Origin: JTS-RE37 sp963756115
GTDB taxonomy: Bacteria; Bacteroidota; Bacteroidia; Flavobacteriales; Flavobacteriaceae
Direction: 5' to 3'
Length of the DNA stretch: 64,000 nt
Assembly: GCA_963756115.1 (NCBI GenBank)
Contig: CAVWMN010000009.1
Location: 310,001-374,000 of the forward strand
The notes under the pieces were generated by a model. That model searched no databases, was not told where the DNA came from, and was given only the letters and a program-made list of their open reading frames with translations. Of this stretch, positions 51,996 to 60,733 are shown in pieces; position 1 is the first letter of the stretch, and each line of letters opens with the position of its first letter. The position numbers were made by a program, and so were the translations under genes.

Positions 51996-52673
51996 ATGAA
52001 AAAAACAAAGCTTTTATGGGGACTCGCTGCACTGGTTGCTGCTGGTAGTATTTTGGTCGCCGCTGACCATATTGACGCGCCCGCCACTATGGGAACCACT
52101 GCGGATATTGCCGATTTTTTTGCATTTGAACCTTCTGTAGGTTCTGACAATACCACATTTGTGGTCGATATTCAGTCGAATGTCCTGCCAGACCTGGCAT
52201 ACGGTACATTTGATGAAGAAATCCTGACCGAGATCAATATCGATGTGGACGGGGACCTGGTGGAAGACTACGTTATCCAGGCCACCCCGAGGAATGGCAG
52301 GATGTATTTCTTTTTTGCAACCGCAGCACAAACCGGAATTACCAGCGAAGTGATGACAGGCAACCCCCTGGGTAATGTAGAGATTTCCGCCACTACTGCT
52401 GTGGTTGAAACTACTGATACCGGTGTTAAATTGTTTGCCGGCCCTCGGCAGGACCCGTTCTTTTTCGACTTTTTCCAGTTTAACGCAGTGAAAGGTGGCA
52501 TGGCCCCTGAAGGATTCCTTCCTGCAGGCGAGGCGGAAAACACTTTTGCTGGTGCCAACACCATGTCGATCGCAGTGGAGATCCCCAACAGTTTTTTAGG
52601 AACACCTACAGCGCAAAATGCATTAGGTCTTGCCGTTTACAAAACATGGGTGACTACCAACAGGAAACAATAA
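51996..52673 (+). CDS. DUF4331 protein, N-terminal half only, exported
   Basis: 225 residues with signal peptide (KKTKLLWGLAALVAAGSILV) and no lipobox. 'DHIDAPATMGTTADIADFFA' is the usual start of the DUF4331 domain (normally 'HREAP...DNTDxYAF'). It then has 'NIDVDGDLVEDYVIQATPRN', 'KLFAGPRQDPFFFDFFQFNA' and ends 'GLAVYKTWVTTNRKQ', the segment that sits in the middle of a full-length DUF4331 protein ('VWATTSR'). So the chain holds only the first half of the domain. The second half is in the next gene, 25 bp on. Function unknown; secreted or periplasmic. Confidence 0.85.
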   Translation: MKKTKLLWGLAALVAAGSILVAADHIDAPATMGTTADIADFFAFEPSVGSDNTTFVVDIQSNVLPDLAYGTFDEEILTEINIDVDGDLVEDYVIQATPRNGRMYFFFATAAQTGITSEVMTGNPLGNVEISATTAVVETTDTGVKLFAGPRQDPFFFDFFQFNAVKGGMAPEGFLPAGEAENTFAGANTMSIAVEIPNSFLGTPTAQNALGLAVYKTWVTTNRKQ

Positions 52674-52698
52674 CGATAATCTAAAAAAATTAAACAGT

Positions 52699-53481
52699 AT
52701 GAAACTCACTAAAATAATAAATATGAGCCTTGCGCTGGTTGCCGTTGTCGCAATCACAGCATGCAGTAATGATGATAATACCACGGACCCGATTGCAATG
52801 GCAACCTGTACAGACGGGATCATGAACGGGGATGAAACCGGAGTAGATTGTGGTGGATCCTGTACACCATGTGACGGTGACGGGATGGGGCAGGAGCCTG
52901 ATTTCTCCGGAACCTATTCCCAGGTAGACCATATGGGACGTCCGGGGATCAATACAGTTCTGGGATTTGATATGGAAGGTCAACCTAGCGTGAAAGATGC
53001 CCAAAATGTATCAGTCCCGTCTGAAATGGCAGCTGCTTTCCAGGCCGGTTACGAAGCCCGGCTGGAGCAATACCATGATGTTTATGCCGGCTTACTGGGA
53101 TTGCAACCGGAAGACGTGGATTACGAAAACAATATCCTTGGCCTGAGTGCAACAGACCTGACCACTTACCTGGCCGCGGACGTTTTGGATGTAGCCGCAG
53201 ATTTTCCCACAACCTATTTTAATCCCGGAACAGATAACGACGGCGATGGGAGGATTTTGGTACCGGATGGAGATGAAGTAGGGTTAACAGGAAGGGCCCT
53301 GCAGGATGATGTCATTGATGTTTCCCTGATCCTCCTGTTTGGCGGGTACGAAGGAACCCGCTTTAGCGGACAGGATGTGGATGGTGATGGGGTACAGGAT
53401 CTACCCAGGCTGACATCCGACGGGGTAAGCTTAACCGCAACCATTGGTGCCGAATTCCCATTTGTAGGGAATCCACAGTAA
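52699..53481 (+). CDS. DUF4331 protein, C-terminal half, lipoprotein with Cys linker
   Basis: 260 residues, lipobox ITAC (Cys15). A flavobacterial linker follows ('DGIMNGDETGVDCGGSCTPC', two C-x-x-C pairs). Then comes the second half of DUF4331: 'DHMGRPGINTVLGFDMEGQP' (family 'SRLGNPLVNTVV'), a middle helical part (MAAAFQAGYEARLEQYHDVY) and the closing 'GLTGRALQDDVIDVSLILLF' (family 'GRxLxDDVIDxxLxL'). With the previous protein it rebuilds one complete DUF4331 domain from two chains, one anchored and one soluble. Interaction is inference. Confidence 0.85.
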   Translation: MKLTKIINMSLALVAVVAITACSNDDNTTDPIAMATCTDGIMNGDETGVDCGGSCTPCDGDGMGQEPDFSGTYSQVDHMGRPGINTVLGFDMEGQPSVKDAQNVSVPSEMAAAFQAGYEARLEQYHDVYAGLLGLQPEDVDYENNILGLSATDLTTYLAADVLDVAADFPTTYFNPGTDNDGDGRILVPDGDEVGLTGRALQDDVIDVSLILLFGGYEGTRFSGQDVDGDGVQDLPRLTSDGVSLTATIGAEFPFVGNPQ

Positions 53482-53574
53482 TATTGACTATGAAACAGAG
53501 ATTAGGGGAGGGTGCCCGGCATCCTCCCTTTTTTTAAAAAAACAACAAACCGCTGTAACCTAAAATGTACCAGT

Positions 53575-54852
53575 ATGAATAAGTTCCTATATGTCTTAAC
53601 AATTTTGATGGTTTTTTCCTGCCAGGAACAAACCCTGCAAAAAATAACCAAAAAAGAAGATTATAATCAGTATCTCACTGCAACCCCTGCCAAAACCACT
53701 TCGAAATATTTCGAATTATGGGACGAAAAAATAAAACCAGACAGCATGCAACTGATGAGTTTTGGGATTGTCGCAGGTCAATACAACACCTATTTTCAGG
53801 CAACAGGAGATATTTCATACCTGAAAAAAGCAGAAAAAGCCCTCGAACGGGCTGTTACTATAGCAGCTATAGGCGAATCCGGATACTACCGGTCCCTGGC
53901 GCGGAACTACATCTCCCAGCACCGGTTCAGAGAAGCGGCTGAATGGGCCTCAAAAGCACGGGCAAAAGGCAGCGGGGTGCTGGAAAGCCAAAGCCTCCTT
54001 TTCGATGTACATATGGAATTGGGCAACTATGTCGCCGCTGAAAAATACCTGGACAGTATTAAAGATATGTCAAGCTTCGGTTATTTGATCCGACTCGCCA
54101 AATGGAATGACCATAAGGGGGATCTTAATACTACCATAACCTATATGGAATTGGCACTGGAGAAAGCCGAAAAATCAAAGAATGAAGACCTGCGGTTGTG
54201 GGCGTATACCAACCTGGCCGACTATTATGGCCATGCAGGGAGGATCAGGGATTCCTATTCCTTCTATTTGAAGGCCCTGGCCCTCGACCCCCAAAACGCG
54301 TATGCCAAGAAAGGCATTGCCTGGATCACTTTTTCCTATGAAAAGGATCCGGTGGAGGCTTTACGCATTCTGGATTCCGTAACTGCCCATTACAAAGCGC
54401 CCGATTACTATTTACTGAAATCTGAAATAGCAGCTTATATGAAGGATGATGCAGCCCGGCTTTCCAACCTTGACAGGTATTTTAAGGCTGTAACCAATTC
54501 GGATTATGGGGTAATGTACAACGCATACAATGTAACACTGCTGCTTGATACAACACAACACCCGGAGAAAGCTTTGGAACTGGCAAACGAAGAAGTGCAG
54601 AACAGACCAACAGCCCATTCCTACGGCTTACTTGCCTACGCACACTTCAAATTGGGTGACCTCGATAAAGCATTATCTATTACAGATGAATACATCACTG
54701 GAAAAACCTTTGAACCAGGGGTTCTGTTATATGCTGCAGAAATTTACAAAGCTGACGGGCGGATGGAAGCAGTGAAAGAACTGAAAACTGAACTGGCGGG
54801 CGCTGCCTATGAACTAGGCCCATCAAGGGAGGTTAGGATCCGTAACCTCTGA
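53575..54852 (+). CDS. TPR lipoprotein following the DUF4331 pair
   Basis: 425 residues from ATG 53575 (53512 is open but adds no family sequence). Lipobox VFSC (Cys16). TPR pairs run through the chain: 'AEKALERAVTIAAIGESGYY', 'EAAEWASKARAKGSGVLESQ', 'NLADYYGHAGRIRDSYSFYL' with 'KALALDPQNAYAKKGIAWI', and near the end 'GLLAYAHFKLGDLDKALSIT'. Scaffold for protein contacts in the periplasm or outer membrane. Third gene of the unit and so probably linked with the DUF4331 pair. Confidence 0.88.
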   Translation: MNKFLYVLTILMVFSCQEQTLQKITKKEDYNQYLTATPAKTTSKYFELWDEKIKPDSMQLMSFGIVAGQYNTYFQATGDISYLKKAEKALERAVTIAAIGESGYYRSLARNYISQHRFREAAEWASKARAKGSGVLESQSLLFDVHMELGNYVAAEKYLDSIKDMSSFGYLIRLAKWNDHKGDLNTTITYMELALEKAEKSKNEDLRLWAYTNLADYYGHAGRIRDSYSFYLKALALDPQNAYAKKGIAWITFSYEKDPVEALRILDSVTAHYKAPDYYLLKSEIAAYMKDDAARLSNLDRYFKAVTNSDYGVMYNAYNVTLLLDTTQHPEKALELANEEVQNRPTAHSYGLLAYAHFKLGDLDKALSITDEYITGKTFEPGVLLYAAEIYKADGRMEAVKELKTELAGAAYELGPSREVRIRNL

Positions 54853-55399
54853 TTTGGAAACTAATCGACACTGGTCTTAGGTTGGAGTTTTGTTGTTTTT
54901 AAGGAGGGCACCATGATATAACAGCCATGGTGCCTTAAAAACATACACTTTTGTGTTTTTTTTAACTTTTCTTTAGGAATAACAGGATGAAATGTGTATG
55001 TTTATCGTTCAAATGCAAAAAATTACTTTCTGAATGTCCCAAATATTACAGAAAAAACGATTTTAATTACAATAATCCACGCTAACCAAACCCCCGGATG
55101 TTATGGAATATTTCTTATTTTTTATATGGATTTCAATAATGTTCCTGTTAGGTCTACGGATTCTTCATGCCCACAGATCTCTTAAAAAATATTCGAATAA
55201 GGCTAAAAAGGAATTCTCCAGATCCTGATCATCCTTCTTTAGTAAAAACGCTACACTCCCAACTTTCTGACATCGATCACCGTTACTGGTACTTCCCTAG
55301 TCTTTTTAGATTGGAGGTAATTCCGTAGCATATTTAATGATTTATAAATCTTTCCGCTATTTTTGGGAGTAAGAAATAGGTAGAATGCCTGCTTCCAGC
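54853..55399. other. Long AT-rich intergenic region
   Basis: 547 bp. It holds the inverted repeat at 54907-54934. Two AT-rich open frames (54994-55185, 63 codons; 55167-55328, 53 residues, starting MPTDLLKNIRIRLKRNSPD) have no convincing coding signs; the second is the better candidate. Otherwise nothing is seen. Confidence 0.4.
54907..54934 (+). terminator. Inverted repeat after the TPR lipoprotein gene, possible terminator
   Basis: GGCACCATG (54907-54915) and CATGGTGCC (54926-54934) form a 9-bp perfect stem with a 10-nt loop, 55 bp after the TPR gene stop. It is followed by TTAAAAACA rather than a T run, so it may be a weak terminator or another structure. Confidence 0.45.
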
Positions 55400-57640
55400 C
55401 TACAACCATTTGCGTATGAGCACCGGTAACAGGAATAAATCAAATAATAAGGCCGTCAACAAGGTGCAGCTCAACATAATACCAACGGTAACACTGGGCT
55501 GGTGATCGGAGAACAAAAGGGTAAGAAATACGGATATCAATATCCCGGTAGTGATAACCAGGGCCCTCCCCGTTTCGGCAAAAGTCTTTTTAAGGGCTGC
55601 ATCCTTATCCATTTCTTTTAGAAGGCATAACTTGTATTTGGTCAAAAAATGGATCGTATCGTCAACCGCGATGCCGAAGGCTATGGCAAATACAATGGAT
55701 ACGGTTGCTTCCAGCGGGATATTTAAAAAGCCCAATACAGCAGCCGCAAACAAAAGTGGCAATACATTAGGGATCAGCGAGATGAATACCAATTTGATAT
55801 TCCGGAAAAGCAACACCATCATAATGCTTACCAGTATAAATGCAAACGCCAGTCCCTGCAACAGGTTGGTACGGATATACACGGCATTCCTGTCCAGCAA
55901 CAAACCTTTTCCTGTTAACCGGAAATCCACCAGGGTAGTATCTGTCTGTAATCGCATAAAGTTCCGGAGATCATCATACAATCGTAAGAGGCTGTCAGAA
56001 CCAATGTCCAGTACATTTGCAGATATCCGGCCTTTACTCCCTGTATCGTTCACAAATGATTGCCAGCGCCTACCAGCCATCCGCCGGGCTTCCCGGCCAT
56101 ACAGCTTATAAATGGATTCCGATTCCGGCATGTTGTAATACTCCTGTAAATTGAGGTGATGGGCCCGGTTCATGGCCTTGTACAGTATGTTTTGGGTACG
56201 GACATTCCCAATATATTCGGAACTATCCATTTTTGCTGCAATCTTTTCCACTTCCAGCGCCACCTTGTAATCCGTGACCTTGGCGCTGCCCTTGGGTATT
56301 ACCGCTACCTCCAAAGGTCGGAAACCAACATAGTTCGTCTGGAAAAAATCAAAGTCCCTGGTTATTTTTCCGGACTTTGGCAGACTGTCCCGGAACTGGA
56401 AGTTGGTGTCAATTTGGTACAATCCGACAATAAATAGGACCAGGAGGGCAGCACTTACATAAAGTATCGGGGTGGGCCTGACCTTGGTAAAGTTATTGAG
56501 CTGCAATAATGTCTGGGTCCATTTCTGATAACTTGTATCTTTTTTTACCCAGGTTCCCAATGGCGTGACCAGTAACAAAGAACTGGTCAGCATTATTACT
56601 GTCCCATACATGATCAAGACCCCAATGGCTGCATAAATACCAAAATCTCGGATAAAGTCGAGTTTCGAAAATAACAGCGAAGCAAATCCCACTGCAGTAG
56701 TGAGGGAAGTGAGCAGGGTAGACAATCCCACTTCCTTTAAGGTGGAGGTAATGGCTGGCCGCCGGGGAGCACCTGCGGCTATTTCCCGTAAATACGCATC
56801 CAGGATATGGATCACATCAGAAGTTCCAACTATAATCAACAGGAGGGGGTAGAATAAAGCGATTAAATTTAATTCTGAGCCCAGGAGGGATAGCATGGCC
56901 ATAAACAGTAAAAGGCCTGTGCCTACGGAGAGCAGCGTAATGCCTACTACCCGGAAACGGCGGTATACCAAATAAAGGATCAGGGCCATGACCACCAGGG
57001 CCGCCAGCGTACTATAGACCAGTTCCTTTTTTTGCATATCAACTATGGTCTGGTAAAAGGAAGCACGCCCCAGGATATGGTACTCGACCAATAAATTTGC
57101 ACGCAGTATATCCCGAATACCGTTCATGAGTGCAACAGATTCGGGATAGCCCATCTCTGCTTCTGTTTCCAACGCAAGGACGACCGATTTCGCTTCCGAA
57201 TCGATCAACTGATTTACGAAAAGTTTGTCGGAGCGAATTTTTTCCCAGTCTTCGGTATACCGGGTAGTGTCCGCGAGATGGATGACGGGTAAGGCCGTAA
57301 ATCCCATGGAAGTCTTGAGGGGATAGGACAGGGTTGTGAGCGATTGGGCATTCCTGACCGAAGGGAGTTTGTTGGCCGCCCGGGATGCCTTGTGGAATCG
57401 ATCCAGGAACGATTGGTTAAAAACAGTAGGCTCGTTCCGGATCGCTATGAGCAGAAAACTATCGTCTGCACCGAAATCATCCATAAATTCGTCATAAAAC
57501 TGCAGATCCGGATCCCCTTTGGGGAAAAACTGATTAAAATCGAAGGAAAATTGCAATTTTCCTGCCAGGGGGATGGAAAGGATAGCCATCAGGAAAAAAA
57601 CAGAGATGCAAATCCAGCTCAGTCGAATGTGGTTGATCAT
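55400..57640 (-). CDS. MMPL/RND-superfamily transporter
   Basis: 746 residues. First helix 'ICISVFFLMAILSIPLAGKL', large periplasmic loop, then a block of five helices (from 'STLAALVVMALILYLVYRRF' to 'LIMYGTVIMLTSSLLLVTPL'), second periplasmic loop, second block ('AFAFILVSIMMVLLFRNIKL' on). The conserved GxxxD motif is visible in 'FAIAFGIAVDDTIHFLTKY' and 'VGTSDVIHILDAYL'. This is the two-times-six-helix RND/MMPL architecture; the second block's Asp pair likely serves proton coupling. Such transporters move lipids or hydrophobic compounds in the inner membrane (substrate unknown). Downstream of the DUF547 gene, same strand, 199 bp away. Confidence 0.92.
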   Translation of the reverse strand: MINHIRLSWICISVFFLMAILSIPLAGKLQFSFDFNQFFPKGDPDLQFYDEFMDDFGADDSFLLIAIRNEPTVFNQSFLDRFHKASRAANKLPSVRNAQSLTTLSYPLKTSMGFTALPVIHLADTTRYTEDWEKIRSDKLFVNQLIDSEAKSVVLALETEAEMGYPESVALMNGIRDILRANLLVEYHILGRASFYQTIVDMQKKELVYSTLAALVVMALILYLVYRRFRVVGITLLSVGTGLLLFMAMLSLLGSELNLIALFYPLLLIIVGTSDVIHILDAYLREIAAGAPRRPAITSTLKEVGLSTLLTSLTTAVGFASLLFSKLDFIRDFGIYAAIGVLIMYGTVIMLTSSLLLVTPLGTWVKKDTSYQKWTQTLLQLNNFTKVRPTPILYVSAALLVLFIVGLYQIDTNFQFRDSLPKSGKITRDFDFFQTNYVGFRPLEVAVIPKGSAKVTDYKVALEVEKIAAKMDSSEYIGNVRTQNILYKAMNRAHHLNLQEYYNMPESESIYKLYGREARRMAGRRWQSFVNDTGSKGRISANVLDIGSDSLLRLYDDLRNFMRLQTDTTLVDFRLTGKGLLLDRNAVYIRTNLLQGLAFAFILVSIMMVLLFRNIKLVFISLIPNVLPLLFAAAVLGFLNIPLEATVSIVFAIAFGIAVDDTIHFLTKYKLCLLKEMDKDAALKKTFAETGRALVITTGILISVFLTLLFSDHQPSVTVGIMLSCTLLTALLFDLFLLPVLIRKWL

Positions 57641-57839
57641 GAATGTACGGGCATTGTCGCCATAGGAAAATGATATGTTTCACAAGGCAATTTACGCATT
57701 CACTGTCGTATTTTGAATTTGGGTATCAGTTTTGGCAATGGGTCCCGGAGCCGGGCAGTCTTCAGGATTAAAATAGCTATATAGGGTAGCCTTTTATGGA
57801 AACGTTCACTGCTCCAGCCTTTATCTCCAGTTTGGCTTC

Positions 57840-58628
57840 CTATAGATCCGTAAAATTATCGAGATCCAGCGTCCAGTTGTATTTTTTATAGCTGATATCG
57901 ACACCTTTTGTTTCCGGAATAATATCATATTCTTCCAGGATATCCTTTATGCCGCTTTTACACCCAAAATCGCCCCGAAACCAATTAAAGAGGGATGTCA
58001 CCGCCACTTTATTTGTATCAGGATCATAGGTGGAGGTTCGCTGTAAATAAGCTGCAGTGCCCTTGTCGAATTGTTCATCAAGACGGTCTGCCGTATAGAT
58101 AGCTACAGGCGGACAATCTTTCGCACCGCAGTTCAGGGCAAAGTGAATATGATAATCGGGTTTATCCACCCGGAGTTTCCGTTCAAATTCATCCGGGAAC
58201 CATGTACGTATCATGCCCAGCCCCAATTCCCATTGGGATTTCCGGATGATGCCATGTTCTATTTTGGCAAAGGAAACAAGGTTCCCGGCGATAGGGATCT
58301 GATCTTTTTTAAAGAATTCACCACGGTCTTTATACAATTCCGGATTTTCAGAAAGGATCACCTGAATGTAGGCGTTGTATACGTTTACCCAGAAAGCAAG
58401 TTTCTGGTCATCCGTTACGAGGCCTTCTTGAAGGTTTTTAAGAGTTGCATTTGCAAGTTGTTCCCTCAATTCCTTTGTTGATTTTCCGGCCTTGATGTTC
58501 ACAAGCAGTTGTTCGGACAGTTTGTTGAAATCTATTGTATCCTGTGCAGCTGTATGGGTGCCGGGTGCCTGGAACGACGGAATGCTTAAAACGGTACTTA
58601 AAATTAAAGCGATTACAGTGAATTTCAT
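57840..58628 (-). CDS. Exported DUF547 protein
   Basis: 262 residues with signal peptide (MKFTVIALILSTVLSIPSFQ). DUF547 core: 'KLAFWVNVYNAYIQVILSEN', 'LVSFAKIEHGIIRKSQ', 'HFALNCGAKDCPPVAIYTAD', 'AAYLQRTSTYDPDTNKVAVT' and 'SLFNWFRGDFGCKSGIKDIL'. The Cys/His set in 'NCGAKDCP' resembles a hydrolase-like site, and DUF547 has been likened to papain-type or transglutaminase folds, but activity is not shown. It starts about 200 bp before the divergent TIGR04283 glycosyltransferase; this pairing recurs in flavobacterial arsenosugar loci (from memory). Confidence 0.9.
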   Translation of the reverse strand: MKFTVIALILSTVLSIPSFQAPGTHTAAQDTIDFNKLSEQLLVNIKAGKSTKELREQLANATLKNLQEGLVTDDQKLAFWVNVYNAYIQVILSENPELYKDRGEFFKKDQIPIAGNLVSFAKIEHGIIRKSQWELGLGMIRTWFPDEFERKLRVDKPDYHIHFALNCGAKDCPPVAIYTADRLDEQFDKGTAAYLQRTSTYDPDTNKVAVTSLFNWFRGDFGCKSGIKDILEEYDIIPETKGVDISYKKYNWTLDLDNFTDL

Positions 58629-58830
58629 TTGCCTGATAGCGTATTTCTGCTTTACTTACGTGGAAATGAAGTAAAGGTTTTTCATTAGTCGTACAAAAAA
58701 ATAATACTTAAAGAATTATTGGGCTCATTACTCTATAATTACTCAAAAGTAGAACCTTAAGTCAAAATATTGGTACATAACATGCGAGTGCGTTCCAATC
58801 CGGGCGCATAATTATTTTTTTACTGCCTAA

Positions 58831-59526
58831 ATGATCAGTGTAATTATTCCTGCACATAATGAGAAGGAGAATCTGGAGCGATTAATACCGTATCTAATGG
58901 ATATCGGTGCTGGCTGTATATTTGAAATTATTGTAGTCTTCTCTGCCAACAGCAGTACTACAGGCAGCGATTTATTTACAGCGCAGCTTACCCGGGTCAA
59001 GGCGGGTGCAACAGGCCGGGCGTTACAAATGAACTATGGGGCCCGGTTGGCCAAAGGCGGGATCCTGGCTTTTTTGCACGCCGATGTAATTCCACCCAGT
59101 ACGTATTTTAACGATATTGACAGTACGATCCGGCAGGGATTCAAAGCCGGTTTTTTTTCGTACCGGTTTGACAGCGTTAATTTGCTGCTTAGGATAAACG
59201 CTTCCTTTACAGCCAGGGATGGCATCTTTACAGGAGGTGGGGATCAATGTCTGTTTATTGATTCCAATACGTTCCGGCAGATGAATGGTTTCGAAGAATC
59301 TCAGGTATTGATGGAGGATTTTGAATTTTTCTCCCGGATGAAGAAGAAAGGCATTCCCTATACGATCGTTAAAAATGACCTTATAGTTTCTGCCCGTAAG
59401 TATAACCATAACTCCTATGCCCGGATTAACCTTTCCAATTTGCTGCTGCTCCTGCTGTTTAAAATCGGATATCCGGCAAAAAAATTAAAAGTACTTCATA
59501 ACCGCTTGATCAGGATGCCGTATTAA
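58831..59526 (+). CDS. TIGR04283-type (arsenosugar-biosynthesis) glycosyltransferase
   Basis: 231 residues, GT2 fold. 'MISVIIPAHNEKENLERLIP' opens it; the nucleotide-sugar DxD is altered to 'LAFLHADVIPP' (HAD), a trademark of the TIGR04283 family, and 'GRALQMNYGARLAKGGILAF' precedes it. 'GIFTGGGDQCLFI' and 'QMNGFEESQVLMEDFEFFSR' are the next family blocks. The family was named for its gene clusters with arsenosugar radical SAM proteins; here no ArsS or TIGR04282 partner is in the window, so the actual acceptor is open. Confidence 0.88.
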   Translation: MISVIIPAHNEKENLERLIPYLMDIGAGCIFEIIVVFSANSSTTGSDLFTAQLTRVKAGATGRALQMNYGARLAKGGILAFLHADVIPPSTYFNDIDSTIRQGFKAGFFSYRFDSVNLLLRINASFTARDGIFTGGGDQCLFIDSNTFRQMNGFEESQVLMEDFEFFSRMKKKGIPYTIVKNDLIVSARKYNHNSYARINLSNLLLLLLFKIGYPAKKLKVLHNRLIRMPY

Positions 59527-59546
59527 TTCGTTTACCTAATTTTAGA

Positions 59547-59923
59547 ATGGCAATGGTAATCAATGGAATTCAGCAGATCGGGATAGGGGTAGTCCCAGCG
59601 CGGGAGGTCTATAACTGGTATAAGAACACACTGGGTTTTGACATACTTATATTTGAAGATGACGCCACTGCTCCGCTCATGTCAGCCTATTCCTTTACAG
59701 TGGATAGCGCACAGGGATTTGATAGGGCGCTGCATCGGGGCGTTTCAGTTATGTGGAAGACCCGGATGGCACCGCTATAGAATTAGTGGAAACACATAGG
59801 GTTCCGCTGCTGGGTATATTCGGGATTTTTATCGTTCTTAAAACGAGGGATCCCATGAAGCCCTTGCCCCTATGGCTGGTTATGCTGATGAGTCTCCATG
59901 GAATAAAAAGGACGTGCCTTAAA
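59547..59923 (+). pseudogene. VOC-family (glyoxalase-like) gene with internal deletion and frameshift
   Basis: The first ~45 residues ('VINGIQQIGIGVVPAREVYN', 'WYKNTLGFDILIFEDDATAP') and the last ~60 ('EDPDGTAIELVETHRVPLLG', 'IFIVLKTRDPMKPLPLWLV') are those of the ~320-residue flavobacterial VOC dioxygenase-superfamily protein. The central ~200 residues are missing, and the two ends lie in different frames (shift near 59750). So it is a remnant of a lost gene. Its 3' end sits 7 bp from the stop of the anti-sigma gene on the other strand. Confidence 0.85.
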
Positions 59924-59929
59924 TCAGGC

Positions 59930-60733
59930 TTAAGAGGACGCTACGGTACCCAAAGTATATAATTGTTCCATGGTTGGTGTATCGCTTCCGCCTTCCGGTT
60001 CGAGGGTGATCCCAAAGGCCTCTGACTGGTTTGGATTGGCAAGTGTAAAAACCTTGTTATTATCGGCCATAAAATCATCCAGTAATCCAAGGCTGGTTGG
60101 GGTAAGCGGAGATAATTCCAGCGACCATACCTGATACACCATTCCGGCAGGCGGCTCAGGCAACCCCCGGGCATCTATAAGAACTTTCTGCTCCGCTTTG
60201 TTCCAGTATACCCTGGCATAGGAAGTAGGTGATACATCCTGGCCACCTAAGGGCACTACGCTAATGTCCTTGTCCCGGATGGTCTCCAATAACTGGTTGG
60301 TATTGGCAAGGGAGTTCTTGGCATCAAATATCTGTTGTTCCATCACCTGGTTTTCCTTGTTCACAAGATCAATCTGTTCCTGTAAACCGATACTTTCGTT
60401 ATAGAACCAGTAGAGGCCTGCCGCAAATAATATGGCCGCAGCCCAACCTGTATAGGCTGCCCAATTCGTTTTCCTCCTGGGCATTTTGACTACGGTGGTG
60501 TCTTTTCGCTGTCCTATGCGCACCTTAATATTATCAAACCCTTTCATCCGCTCATAAGAGGGTACGGTAGCCCTGCTAAGTGAAAGGATCGCGGCTTCAA
60601 TCGCCAGGATTTCCTCCATTATTCTGGGATACTGCTTTGCATTCAGGTACACCTCGGAGTTTTCTTCTTCCGTAAGCACCCCCGCTACATAGAGCTCTAA
60701 AATCCCTGACGCTATATATTCTTCTACATCCAT
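59930..60733 (-). CDS. RskA-type anti-sigma factor
   Basis: 267 residues. N-terminal cytosolic anti-sigma region ('YIASGILELYVAGVLTEEEN', 'YLNAKQYPRIMEEILAIEAA'), one membrane helix at about 95-112 ('AAYTGWAAAILFAAGLYWF'), a coiled stalk ('ESIGLQEQIDLVNKENQVME', 'QQIFDAKNSLANTN') and a periplasmic RskA domain ('ARVYWNKAEQKVLIDARGLP', 'YQVWSLELSPLTPTSLGLLD'). It holds the ECF sigma factor until periplasmic cleavage. Overlaps the sigma gene end by 10 bp. Confidence 0.92.
   Translation of the reverse strand: MDVEEYIASGILELYVAGVLTEEENSEVYLNAKQYPRIMEEILAIEAAILSLSRATVPSYERMKGFDNIKVRIGQRKDTTVVKMPRRKTNWAAYTGWAAAILFAAGLYWFYNESIGLQEQIDLVNKENQVMEQQIFDAKNSLANTNQLLETIRDKDISVVPLGGQDVSPTSYARVYWNKAEQKVLIDARGLPEPPAGMVYQVWSLELSPLTPTSLGLLDDFMADNNKVFTLANPNQSEAFGITLEPEGGSDTPTMEQLYTLGTVASS

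Noticed and set aside
53482..53574. 53512 as start of the TPR lipoprotein
   Set aside because: Codes for residues unlike a signal peptide; the lipobox signal begins at 53575.
54994..55185. 63-codon open frame after the TPR lipoprotein gene
   Set aside because: AT-rich, no recognised sequence, crosses another short frame.
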